Shown piece by piece: positions 1 through 9,772 of a stretch of 64,000 nt of DNA. Position 1 is the stretch's first letter. Every line of letters begins with the position of its first letter. The notes under the pieces are model-generated. The model made no database searches. It was not told the origin of the DNA and saw only the letters and a list, made by a program, of their open reading frames with translations. Source of the stretch: Azolla caroliniana. Its lineage: Eukaryota; Polypodiophyta. The position numbers and the translations under genes were made by a program. Where the stretch lies: assembly GCA_043228905.1 (NCBI GenBank), contig JBHGNT010000009.1, forward strand, positions 17,856,001 to 17,920,000, in the 5' to 3' direction.

Positions 1-134
1 TCCCTGTGTTTCTTTGCTCATACGTAACCGGGCGTCTCTCTCTTTCTCTTTCCCCTTCTATCACCTGCTCTTCGGTTCAAGACCCCGGTGGTCCCGCCTC
101 GTTTCTCCACGCACGCGCGTAGTAACGTGATATA
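1..134 (+). repeat. 3' end of 5' LTR of Ty3 element A
   Basis: This pyrimidine-rich stretch ends in GTAACGTGATA just before the primer-binding site and resembles 5080-5188, the end of the downstream LTR. Only the last part of the LTR lies inside the window. Confidence 0.6.
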
Positions 135-136
135 TT

Positions 137-154
137 TGGTGAACCCGACGTGAA
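137..154 (+). other. Putative primer-binding site of Ty3 element A
   Basis: TGGTGAACCCGACGTGAA begins with TGG, the complement of a tRNA CCA end, immediately inside the LTR. The same block recurs at 5892 in element B just inside its 5' LTR. The priming tRNA was not identified. It is not the initiator-Met site used by the Copia elements here. Confidence 0.6.
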
Positions 155-176
155 CAAGGCGGCAGAGGAGCAGAAG

Positions 177-1073
177 ATGAGGGGGTCGGATCTTGCAGAG
201 GCCATGGCTTCGGCCATGGACCGGATAGTGAGCGCGCGCGAGGGCACCGGCGCCCTTGATAGGGCTATTGAGGCGATCGTCGGTATGATCGGCCGGTTCA
301 GTGGAAAGGATGCCACGAGTTATTTCGCGTCCTATCGAGCAGAGATGTTGATGAGGGACATTCCCGAAGAGAGGCGTCTTGCCGGATTCCCTCGAGTGGC
401 GATGTCGGGCATCCATGCGGAGGTGCTCGAGGTCTGGGCGGAGAGCCGGACCTGGGAGGAGTTCGAAGGACGGCTCCTGGAGAAATACGGGCTGGATGAC
501 GCACTTCGACATTCGAAGCGGGGCTTCATGGAGTGGGTGGAGTCCCCCAACAAAGGAAGAAATGCATCGGTACTCCTCCGAGAGTTTGAGGAACGCTTTG
601 CGCGCCTTTCGGCGCTCGATCGGACCGTTCTGGACACAAGTTGTGTCCTACTGTTTGTCAAATCGGTTGACGCACGGGATCGGGAGCAAGTGGGCTCCTT
701 ACTGGAAACCGAAGACGGGCTGACGCCCGACTAGGCCACGGTAAAAAGATTCTGCGGCCGTTTTGACAAACGGTGGGAGTGGGCTGATACAGGGGCGACC
801 GGGGTGGGTCTTGTCGCAGCAAGGAAGCTCGAACCGATACCGCAGGCGCGAAGGGAAGAGACTCGGGAGTGGCTCGAAACCGGTTTAGCTTCGACCGGCA
901 TGGTCAGAGGCTCGTCCGGGGGAACGGCTTTGGAGGAGTTGACACGGGCGGTAAAGGATCTCCAGATCGCCCAGGCTCGGAGGGAAGGCGGCGAACAGGC
1001 TCGTGACCGACGGCCTCCGGCAGGAAATAGGTGCATGTGGTGCGACGACGTCGGCCACATCCGGAAAGACTGA
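177..1073 (+). pseudogene. Ty3 A gag with zinc knuckle ending at UGA
   Basis: The first in-frame ATG is at 177. One frame runs through capsid-like sequence to a CCHC-type knuckle at 1032-1073 (CMWCDDVGHIRKD), with one internal TAG at 732. The knuckle spacing is C-x2-C-x4-H-x4, and the codon that should be the last Cys is TGA (1071-1073). The same frame continues beyond the TGA with sequence that aligns to element B (GGMKRLMEE in A, GSMKKVLEE in B). Gag would package element RNA in the cytoplasm. The TAG makes this copy a pseudogene; the TGA may be a recoding site (see findings). Confidence 0.75.
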
Positions 1074-1392
1074 GGGGACTTTGCGGAGGCTTTGAGAAGC
1101 CGGGTGGTGTACCTGTGGGAAGGTCGGGTGCACGCCAGCGATACCTAGAGGGCCCTGAACCGAAACGACAGGCGAGGAGGAATGAAAAGGTTGATGGAAG
1201 AGGCGGCGGCCCGGCACACGGAGACCGTCCACTACTCGGCGTCAGCCGGTATTCGGGTCGGAGGCAGCGAGGCCCGGAGGGAGAGCAAAGCCGGGTTCTG
1301 GCCGACGATGCTGGAAGGCCTCGCTGGTGCCCGACTAAGGAAAGACGAGGCAGATCGCGCGGAGAAGCGAGTCCAGGAGGTAACCGAGTGGA

Positions 1393-2301
1393 GTGACCCG
1401 GTCGAAGAAAAGACGGGTTTCGGAAGCAGCTTGCCAGAACTACGAGGCTCTAGTTGAAGACAAACGGGTAGGTAAAACCGAAGGGGCCGGACCCTCACAG
1501 AGATACAAAACCCGATTCGGACCGAAACGGAACGAGGCCGGTGAGACCAATGCCCGGGATATCCACAAAAAGGGCGGATACCGGTTGGGCACAGAGATCG
1601 AAAGGACCACGGACCTACGAAAGGTCCTGGAAGAACGAATCCTCGATAGCAAGGTGGAACTATCGTTGCCGGAGGTGCTCGGAATCGCCAAGAAGGAGTT
1701 CCACAACTCCATCGTAGACTTGGTGAAGAGGAAGAGGCTGTCGACGGAAGCAGAACCAGAAAGGCCGGTGGAGGTGCGGACGACGCACATAGAGGACATG
1801 GCGCTGGAAGACGAGTGGGCGGAGAGCCACTATTCGAGGCCGCACTGGGCCCGAGCGACCACGGAAACCCCGGTGAAGATCGGAGATGTTCAGGAACCGG
1901 TGGTGGCGCTGGTGGACCACGGTTCGAAAATAAACCTGATGTCCATGGACTTCTACAAGAAGGGGAAATGGCCAGTCAACACCAAGCACGGGTGGAATAT
2001 ACGGGCGGCGACGCGCGCCACCGAGGAACTACACGGGGCCTGCCCAAACGTGCGAGTCAAGATCAGCGACGTCGAGATAGACCAACACTTCTTTGTGCAG
2101 GAGACGTCCTCACACCCGGTCATACTGGAAGAACCGTACATTACGGCAGCGCGGATGGAGACCAAGGTGCTGGACAACGGGTCGGCCTACGCGAGGGTCA
2201 AGAGTCAGGACGGGCGTCATTCAGTCCAGTTCCTAACGGTGCGACCGAACCACGAGCGAAACCGTGAGTCCCTCGGTGGCGAGAACCGAGAGGATTTTTA
2301 G
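1393..2301 (+). CDS. Ty3 A linker and retropepsin-like protease with DHG active site
   Basis: The frame holds a charged linker and then a retropepsin fold: VVALVDHGSKINLM around 1905-1941, where Asp-His-Gly (1915-1923) stands in place of the usual Asp-Ser/Thr-Gly, and a later hydrophobic ILEEPYITAARM segment. It follows gag after a +1 frame change near 1440 and ends at GAT TTT TAG (2293-2301). The reverse transcriptase frame overlaps this stop in -1. The enzyme would cleave the element's polyprotein. Element B has the same DHG variant, so this is a family feature and not a mutation private to this copy. Confidence 0.75.
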   Translation: MTRSKKRRVSEAACQNYEALVEDKRVGKTEGAGPSQRYKTRFGPKRNEAGETNARDIHKKGGYRLGTEIERTTDLRKVLEERILDSKVELSLPEVLGIAKKEFHNSIVDLVKRKRLSTEAEPERPVEVRTTHIEDMALEDEWAESHYSRPHWARATTETPVKIGDVQEPVVALVDHGSKINLMSMDFYKKGKWPVNTKHGWNIRAATRATEELHGACPNVRVKISDVEIDQHFFVQETSSHPVILEEPYITAARMETKVLDNGSAYARVKSQDGRHSVQFLTVRPNHERNRESLGGENREDF

Positions 2302-3810
2302 AGAGGGTTGTCAAGGCGTGGGGCCGCGATAGTCCGGACACCCCAGGAAAACCCCACAAATGTACGATAGAGGCGAAACCGAAGAAACCTTGTACCATAA
2401 GTAGGAAGTTTTGTTTCTCCGACAACGGAGGGTGTACGATAGTCGGCGTCGTGGACCGAGAAAAGACAATGGCGGAAGAGCAACTTCGGGCGTGTGGAGT
2501 TCTCGGACCCAGCGAGGAAATCAACGGAGCCGTGGAGGCGGTCTCCTTCGACGATACCTTGGGAATACTGCGAGAGGTGGTCAGAGAGGGCCTTAAAGAG
2601 GATCGGACGATACCGGTTTGTTCAGAAGAGATGTACGAAGTCATCGCAGACTTCAGTCAGGGGCTCGAGTCGGATCGGACGGCCCAGGTTAACACGAAGT
2701 ACAAGACTGTGGACCGGAAGGTAAGGCCAGTCGCGGCACCCTTACCGGAGGGCAGCGAGTCGCGAATCAAGGGGGTCGCGTCGGACCCCAGTTTACGAGA
2801 TTCGGCCTGCATAGGACACACCTTCACCGACACAACGCTACGGGAGCTCAAAATCGGTGGGGGCGGGTTCCTACTGCCGGCGGAAGAAGACCGGTTTCGG
2901 AGAATGCTCGGAAGGCACGGGAAAGCCTTCGCATTCTCACCGGAAGAGATCAGGTGTGTAGACCCGACAGTCGTGAAGTCGATGGTGATATTCACGGTAC
3001 CGCATGTGTCGTGGAATCTCAAACCAATTCCGGTACCGAGAGCTCACATCCCGGAGCTGATGGAGCTGTTAATGCAGAAAGTCGATATGGGCATCCTCGA
3101 ACCGTCGAGTGCCTCGTACTCGAACCGGTGGTTTACCGTACCAAAGAAGAACGAGACGTTGCGCTTCATTCAAGACCTGCAATCGGTCAACAGAGTGACC
3201 ATTCGGAACGCAGGAATCGGACCAACGATAGACGAGTTCGCGGAGGCCTTCGCTGGAAGGTCGATCTACTCGGTCGGTGATCTGTACTTGGGGTACGATC
3301 AGTTCCAACTAGCCGTAGAGAGCAGATACATTACGACGATGCGGACTCCTCTCGGCCTGGTGCGGATGTGTACCCTGACACAAGGGGGGACAAACTCGGT
3401 GGCCCACATGGTGAATGCGATGAACAAGGTGCTGAGGGATTGTATCCCGGACATCACCATGCCATTCTTGGACGACATCCCGATCAAGGGATGTCCGGTG
3501 GAGGAAAGGGACGAAACGATCGAACCGGACGGATGCCGGAAATTCGTGGCGACACACATTGACGGCTGCGAGAGGGTGCTGCAGAGGTTAGAGGACACGA
3601 GGCTCACCTTCTCCGGGGAGAAATCGGCCTTCGGACAATCAGAGATCATGGTCGTCGGACATCTATGCGGACCGTATGGCCGGAAACCGTCTCCGGCTAA
3701 GGTGGAAGCCATCTCCACGATGAAGCCCGACTGTAACTCGGTCACGGAGATACGGAGGTTCTTGGGAGCATGCGCGTTCTACCACATATGGATCCCACGT
3801 TGCCGAGCCG
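2298..3810 (+). CDS. Ty3 A reverse transcriptase
   Basis: In the -1 frame relative to the protease, sequence is open from TTA GAG AGG (2298) through the first Met at 2460. Reverse transcriptase landmarks follow: MGILEPSSASYSNRWF, RFIQDLQSVNRVT, YLGYDQFQLAV and the catalytic block FLDDIPIKGC (about 3465-3494), in which the usual YxDD is FLDD. The segment GRKPSPAKVEAI near 3680 and HIWIP near 3783 mark the connection to RNase H. Near 3800 the frame shifts, so RNase H is read in another frame. The enzyme would copy element RNA to DNA in virus-like particles. Confidence 0.85.
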
Positions 3811-4200
3811 TTATACGGGTTGCTGAAAAAGGGGCAAAAATTCGAGTGGCGAGACGTGCATATGGAGTCAGTCCGAAAGATGAAGGAGGCTCTTGCTGCA
3901 GCTCCGGCACTCCGGAAGGCTGTCTACGAGAAAGGCACTCCCATCTACATAACGGTAGATACAAGTCCGACCGGGATCAGATGGGTCATCAACCAAGAAG
4001 ATGAGGACGGCATTCGGTTCCCAATCCGGTTCGGCGCGAAGGTCCTCAGCGAGCGACAGCGAGGATACGCCCAGGTTAAACGCGAACTCTGGGGTATCGT
4101 TTCGGCGGTGAAGGCCGATAAAGACTATCTGATCGGGACAGAGGTGATTATCGAGACGGACTGCCTGCCGATTCTCGGCATGGTTTCCGGATGCGCAACC
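3801..4200 (+). pseudogene. Ty3 A RNase H domain, frame-shifted from RT
   Basis: Reading resumes with EPLYGLLKKGQKFEW and runs through ITVDTSPTGIRWVINQ (the first catalytic Asp in a TVDxS context), GAKVLSERQRGYAQVKRELWGIV and IIETDCLPIL. This is the Ty3-type RNase H that degrades RNA in the RNA-DNA hybrid. Right after VSGCATPD the sequence jumps to the integrase C-terminal region. Confidence 0.75.
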
Positions 4201-4602
4201 CCGGACCTCGAGCGACGACCGGAGGACGTGGGGCAGGCGATGGCGAAACTGCATACGACGCGTGAAAGGAACAAAGGCCGGTTCGACTGAACACACCGGC
4301 TGAGACCGAAGAAGATCGAGGAAGGCAACTGGGTGTTGGTGTACGATAGTAGCCTTGATAATCAACACAAGGCGGTGCGTAAGTTTGCGAGGAGATGGGT
4401 CGGGCCCTACACGGTGATAAGCGCGAACAACAACGGCACGTATCATCTCGAGGAGCTCGATGGGACGCAGATAGCGGTACCGGTGGCTGGTAAGAGGGTC
4501 AAGATGTTCAAGACGTGGTACGAGGATGAACCGGACCCGGTGATCGATGGCGGCTGCGATGCCCGAATCAGGGAAGGCGAGGATTCGGAAAACGACGAGT
4601 GA
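4200..4602 (+). pseudogene. Ty3 A integrase C-terminal remnant (GPY/F module)
   Basis: Only the end of integrase remains: RLRPKKIEEGNWVLVYD, then RRWVGPYTV and GTYHLEELDGTQIAVPV, a GPY/F-type module. Element B carries the complete zinc-binding and catalytic parts at 9773-10900. The HHCC, DDE and linker regions are missing here, consistent with an internal deletion of roughly 1.1 kb whose breakpoint is near 4200. No chromodomain is visible after the module. Confidence 0.75.
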
Positions 4603-4721
4603 TCTAGGGCCGGTTTCTGCAAAAGTTGTTCCTACCTGGCACGTACCGGTGGACGTGCGGTTTGCTGGGGGTGGATGTCGTGGAGAAAACCGCCCCTAGG
4701 AGGAATCAAGGGGAGAAGGCG

Positions 4722-5188
4722 TGACCCAATCCTTTTCGCGTGTGTGTGTGTTTATGAATTGTACATAGCTAGGAATAGATCGGCTAATGTACATATGTAC
4801 TAGGACTTGGGTATTAATTGTCTAGGGAATAGATGTGTATCTCTGTCCAAAGTGTTGTCGGATTGGGGACCGAGCTCTCTCCTCCACCGTTGCTCTCCAC
4901 TACGTTTCTGTGTCGGTTGCTTCTGCTGCGTGTAAATCTGTGTGCTTCCAGGAGAGGCTCCACCGTGCGTTCTCGGTGTCATCCGTGTGTGTGCGTGGAA
5001 CCTCCGTTTTGGGTCAGTTGTCGAGTTGCCGATTGTAATCGTTGTTGACACTGTAATTGAATCTTCCACTCCCGTCTCTCTCTCTCTGTGTTTCCGTGAA
5101 TCGCTCTCCCTCTCCTTTCTCACGCTCCTTGGTTCAGGGCCCCCGCGGTTCCGCCTCATTTCACACGCGAGAGCGTAACAACACGACA
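4722..5188 (+). repeat. 3' LTR of Ty3 element A
   Basis: It starts TGACCCAATCC right after the purine tract AAGGGGAGAAGGC and ends near ACACGACA. The terminal 100 bp resemble bases 1-134. Length is about 467 bp. Reading frames in it are chance products of CT-rich DNA. Confidence 0.6.
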
Positions 5189-5191
5189 AAG

Positions 5192-5350
5192 TGAAAAATG
5201 TAAAAATAATATATCCGATTTAAGTACATATATATAAATAAAAGAAAATATTAAAATATTTATCACATGCATAGGGCAGGATTCGAACCCTGTACCTCCA
5301 TGTAAATAAACCAAAACTTTACCATTGTATTAACTTATCATAAGTGTTAT
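5192..5350 (-). repeat. tRNA-derived SINE-like segment inside LTR
   Basis: Read on the minus strand, AATGGTAAAGTTTTGG (A-box-like) is followed about 30 bp later by GGTTCGAATCC (5279-5289), an exact match to the pol III B-box consensus. The flanks are AT-rich. The same arrangement occurs in the other LTR at 11417-11572. Confidence 0.55.
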
Positions 5351-5887
5351 AAATATAGATTTAATAGGTATAAGACTTTTATTTATACCTACCTTTATTA
5401 AACGGTAAATCATGCATTTTTAGAGTGCGTGAATACTTTATTTACAAGAAAAATATACACCCATAAAAAAATACTCGTGCACATCTAGCGTGCATGAGCA
5501 CTATATTTACGACATAAAATCATAGTGGAAAAAGCATCTCATGCACATCTATTGTGCATGAACACTTTAGAAAAAGCAGGAAGCTATGCTTAGTCTCTCC
5601 CATCCTTATATGAGGAGAGAAAGATGTATATGGGGGTTGATTAGTGGGATTGACCAATATAATATATAATATATTCGTGGGATTCACGAATTTGTCATTT
5701 AAATTGTCTCTTACTATCTAAATATTGATTAAATATATTAAACTCATGGGATTCACGAGATTCATAACTTACCTCTCTTTCTACCTATTCATTACTAGCC
5801 TTATCTCATATTCTTCTTTCTCCTAGTCCAAAACCTCAGTGGTTCCCACCCGACTCACGCAACGATCCGGAGTCGAAAGGCATGACA
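5192..5887 (+). repeat. 5' LTR of Ty3 element B
   Basis: It starts TGAAAAATG and ends GGCATGACA before the primer site. It matches 11417-12435 along its whole length once the 313-bp MITE at 11900-12212 is removed. The first 155 bp contain a tRNA-like segment on the minus strand. Confidence 0.8.
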
Positions 5888-5925
5888 CAAGTGGTGAACC
5901 CGACGTGAAACCGGGTGGCAAGGAG

Positions 5926-6795
5926 ATGGAAATTCAACCAGAGGCTAACAACATGATGGCAATGTTCGAGCGTATGGTACAAGAACAATGCGCGATGTCG
6001 GAGATTGCGGCGGCAATAGAGTGGCCCGTGCAATGGAATGGGCAAAATTCAATGGGAAAGATGTGTCACGGTATTTGCGAGAATACAAGGCGGAAATGCT
6101 ACGATGCGGAATTTTGGAAGGATTACAAGTGACATCCTTCAACCGAGTGGCGACTGACGGTCTTCAAGGGAGTATCCACGGGATACGACAACAGAATCTG
6201 ACATGGAAGCATTTGAAGAGGCCCTAAAGACCACGTTCGCCATCCAGGACTCCTCCAAGCAACGAGGAGAGGATTCGAAGATTGGGTGGAAACGTCGGAC
6301 AAGGGGATGAAGTTCCTCGATGTGTTTTCGTCATTCGAAAGTCGGTTTGGGAGGTTGTCCGCGAGAGATCAAGATATCCTTGCACCAGACAAAGTGATCA
6401 TGTTCCTACGAGCCGTGGACGTCCGGGACCGGAAAGATCTTGGAGTGCTTCTGGAGGACACGACCACTGAGAGTGGCCTCACCGATACATGGGATAACAT
6501 GCGAGATATCGTCGCACAATACACAAAGAGGGGGCAATGGCTTGCTAACGAAGGAAAGAGGGTTTCGGAACCGATTCCGAAATCGAGATCCGGATTGGAA
6601 GACCATCAACCACAGGCTTGAGAGACTACGACCGAGAAGGGAATCGACGCAACCATGGTGGAGCAATTGCTGAAGGAGATGGAGAATCTAAAAATCGCGA
6701 TGGTGAAGAAGTCGGATGACCGTCCCACAAGTTCCAAGTATATGGACCGTCGGTGTATATGGTGTGATAGCACCGAACATGATCGGAGGGATTGA
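5926..6795 (+). pseudogene. Ty3 B gag with zinc knuckle ending at UGA
   Basis: The ATG at 5926 follows the primer site. The frame shifts twice (near 6020 and before 6286) and then stays in one phase, with a TGA at 6619, to the knuckle CIWCDSTEHDRRD (6754-6792). The codon in the fourth-Cys position is TGA (6793-6795), exactly as in element A. After it the same phase stays open into the protease region. The gag function is inferred from position and the knuckle. Confidence 0.75.
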
Positions 6796-7936
6796 GATGA
6801 GCATAAGGAGGCGTTACAACGAGATCTTATCTACTATGAGGGAAATCGGATTCATTCGATGGACTCTCGGAAGCCACTCCGACCGAACTTCCGGAAAGGC
6901 AGCATGAAGAAGGTCCTAGAGGAGGAAATAGCGGCGAAAGGTAATTATGCGACAACCGTAGGAATAAGTGTGGGTGACTCAGCAGGAGTAAAGGCGTCTT
7001 TTTGGCCAGATGTGTTAGAAAACCCCAAGAAAACCGACTCCAATGAGATCCGAAGCACCGCGGAAGGCATCCGTGAAGCTATAGGATGGGAGTGCCCCAT
7101 CGATAAGAATAGTGTGTACGCCTTATGTCAATTGCATGAAGTGTATATAGACGAGAAACGATGGCACACAGATGATGCGGCTAGACCATCGAAGACACCG
7201 GAAAGCTGGAACTCCGGAGGGAAGGGAAAAGAAAAGACGATTCCAACATTAAAGCTTGCCGCAGACATCGAACAACAAACGGACTTGAAAAAGGTGTTCG
7301 AGGAGAGAATCCTCAATAGCCGGGTAGAATTTTCGCTTTGGGAATTACTCGGAATAGCGAAGGAGTTCCACAATCTTCTTGTGGATCTCATGAAGAGGAA
7401 AAGACAAAGTACAGAGGAAAATGCTCCAAGGGTGAATGCAAATACCGTTTTAATGAATGACACCGAATTGGAGGACGAAATTTCGAACTCCCACTACACA
7501 AGGCCACATTGGGCACGTGCAACTATGGAGACTCCGGTCCGAATTGGCAACATCAAAGAGCCCGGGCTAGCATTGATTGATCACGGATCAGAGATCAACT
7601 TGATGTCCAAGGAGTTCTACCGGAAGGGGAAGTGGCCTATTAATACTAATCATGGATGGAAGACCTATTAGCGACTTGTTCAGATGTGATGGTGAAGATT
7701 GGAGATGTGGAGATAGACCAAAATTTCTTTGTGCAAGATGAGGTCTCACACTCCGTGATCCTCAGGCAACCCTTTATCACGGCATCACGGATGGAGACGA
7801 AGGTGCTCGATAGCAGTGCGGCTTTCGCATGAATTCGGAGTAAAACGGAGGGAAATTCGTCCAATTCCTAACTGTGCCTGCGAATCATGAAAGGAACAAG
7901 AGGGAGCTCTTGTCCCAAACAAAGATGGATTTTTAG
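6796..7936 (+). pseudogene. Ty3 B linker and protease
   Basis: In phase with gag after the UGA, the region reads through GSMKKVLEE, FEERILNSRVEFS and TRPHWARATMETPVRIG to LALIDHGSEINLMS. The DHG active site is at 7579-7587. A stop at 7669 and small indels break the C-terminal part, but VKIGDVEIDQNFFVQD, FITASRMETKVLD and QFLTVPANHERN are recognisable. It ends at GAT TTT TAG (7928-7936), the same terminus as in element A. Confidence 0.75.
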
Positions 7937-9321
7937 AGCGGACTATTGCGGAGTGGGGAAGTGATAGTCCAAGAAGCCCTGATACCCCATATAGGAAGAA
8001 AACTCTCGGAGCAAAACAAGTACAAGTCGGTCTGGATGGGGCATCTACGTACACAGTCGTAACCAGAGGAATGAAGAAAGAATACCGAAAAGTAGAGGAT
8101 AAGTTACAGTCGGCATCAATAATAAAAGAAGACGAAGAAATCGTGGGAGTAGTCGAAGAATTGTTCTATGGGAGCACGCTACAACGGCTTGAAGAGCTTG
8201 TAAAAGAAAATAGCCAGGGAGACCGGTTAGTTCCGGGGGAATCAGTTGAGATGTACGAGATCATTGCGAAAATGGGGTCGGATGCGCTCTGCAAAGAAGA
8301 AGCAATGGTAAGTACGAAATAAAAGACCGTGGAGAAGAAAGTGAAACCGGCTGCGGGACCACTACCTGCCGATCGCGAACAAAAGAGAAAAGAAGTCTCA
8401 AGAGTTCCGACACTTCGAAAGTCCGTGGATATCGGACATGCCTTCACGGATGAGACCCAGAAAAAACTTCGGATCACTGGAGGTGGTTTCCTCTTACAAA
8501 AAGAAGAAGAACGGTTTCGTGATATGTTGGAACAACATGGAAAAGCATTTGCATTCACATTGAAGGAGATAGGGTGCGTTGATCCAAAGATAGTGGAGCC
8601 GATGGTGATCTTCACGATTGATCATGTGTTGTGGAACCTGAAGCCGATTCTGGTGCCACGGGCGCATATTCCGAAAGTCATCGACTTGCTCAAGGAGTAG
8701 GTGGTGATGGGGATTCTAGAGCCATCAAACGCTCCGTACTCAAATCGATGGTTTATGGTTCCGAAGAAGAATGGGTCACTCCAGTTTATTCAAGACTTGC
8801 AACCGGTGAACAAGGTCACGATCCGGAACTCCGGAGCCGGTCCGATAGCGGACGAATTTGCGGAAGCATTTGCCGGACGCGCGATATACTCCATCAGAGA
8901 CCTATACTCCGGGTATGACCAATTCCAACTAGCCGTGGAGAGCCGAGACATCACTACCATGCGAACACCGATAGGATTAGTCTGTATGTGCACACTACCA
9001 CAAGGCACAACAAACTCAGTCGCACATATGATGAATGCAATGAACAAGGTGCTTCGAGACTGCATTCCAGAGATAACGATGTCATTCCTAGATGACATTC
9101 CGGTGAAAGGATGCGTGGTGGAAGAAAAAGATGAGACTATGGATGATCGGGGATGTCGACAATTCGTAGTCAACCATATTCGCGATTGCGAGAAAGTGCT
9201 ACGAAACTTAGAAGATGTGTACCTAACACATTCCGGAGAGAAATCGGCATTCGGACAAGAAGAAATATTGGTAGTCGGACATCTATGTGGACCCACTCTA
9301 TCACTTGTTGCGGAAGGGTAA
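7933..9321 (+). pseudogene. Ty3 B reverse transcriptase
   Basis: In the -1 phase from TTA GAG CGG (7933) the frame is open to a TAA at 8320. It continues in the same phase past this stop and past a TAG at 8698 to MGILEPSNAPYSNRWF, FIQDLQPVNKVTIRN, YSGYDQFQLAV and FLDDIPVKGC (about 9087-9116). Both stops replace codons that are sense in element A. After GHLCGPT near 9290 a short deletion leads into RNase H. Confidence 0.85.
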
Positions 9322-9772
9322 GAAGTTCGAATGGAGACCGGAACATACCAAAGCCATGAAGAAGCTTAAGAAAACACTATAAAGGGCAGAATCACTTAAG
9401 AAGTTGAGCTATGACCGACTGATCATAATAACGGTTGACACAAGTCCAACCGGAATCGGATGGGTCATCAATCAAGTCGACTCGGATGGTTCACGATATT
9501 CGATCTGATTTGGAGCAAAGGTTCTCAACGAAAGGCAACGCGGGTATGCACAAGTCAAAAGAGAATTATGGGGAGTCGTGTCAGCAATCAAATTGGATCG
9601 AGATTATTTGATCGGAGCCAAAGTAGTGATCAAAACGGATTGTCTTCCGATACTCAGGATGATGTGGTGTTGTACTATACCGGATGTGGCTATGCTAAGG
9701 TGGATTGCATATGTTAAGTCACTTAATCCAGAGGTATGACACATCTCCGGAAAAGACAACGCGGTAGAAGAT
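9290..9772 (+). pseudogene. Ty3 B RNase H domain
   Basis: Pieces in shifting frames match element A: LLRKGKKFEWRPEHTKAM, TVDTSPTGIGWVINQ near 9433, FGAKVLNERQRGYAQVKREL and IKTDCLPIL near 9630. Stops such as TAA near 9368 show it is non-functional. Confidence 0.65.

Larger units (their letters stand above)
1..5188 (+). mobile_element. Ty3/gypsy retrotransposon A, integrase-deleted and truncated by window edge
   Basis: The coding order is gag, protease, reverse transcriptase, RNase H and integrase C-terminus, which is Ty3/gypsy order. The left edge starts inside the 5' LTR: the CT-rich stretch and end of bases 1-134 resemble 5080-5188. A primer-site-like TGGTGAACCCGACGTG follows at 137, and a purine-rich tract (4701-4720) precedes the 3' LTR at 4722. 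The frame is broken several times and the integrase catalytic core is absent, so it cannot be autonomous. Element B (5189-12435) is the same family, but A is visibly more GC-rich. Confidence 0.85.

Noticed and set aside
4800-5189. Open frames on both strands at the end of element A
   Set aside because: They fall in the TC-rich LTR and have no recognisable motif.
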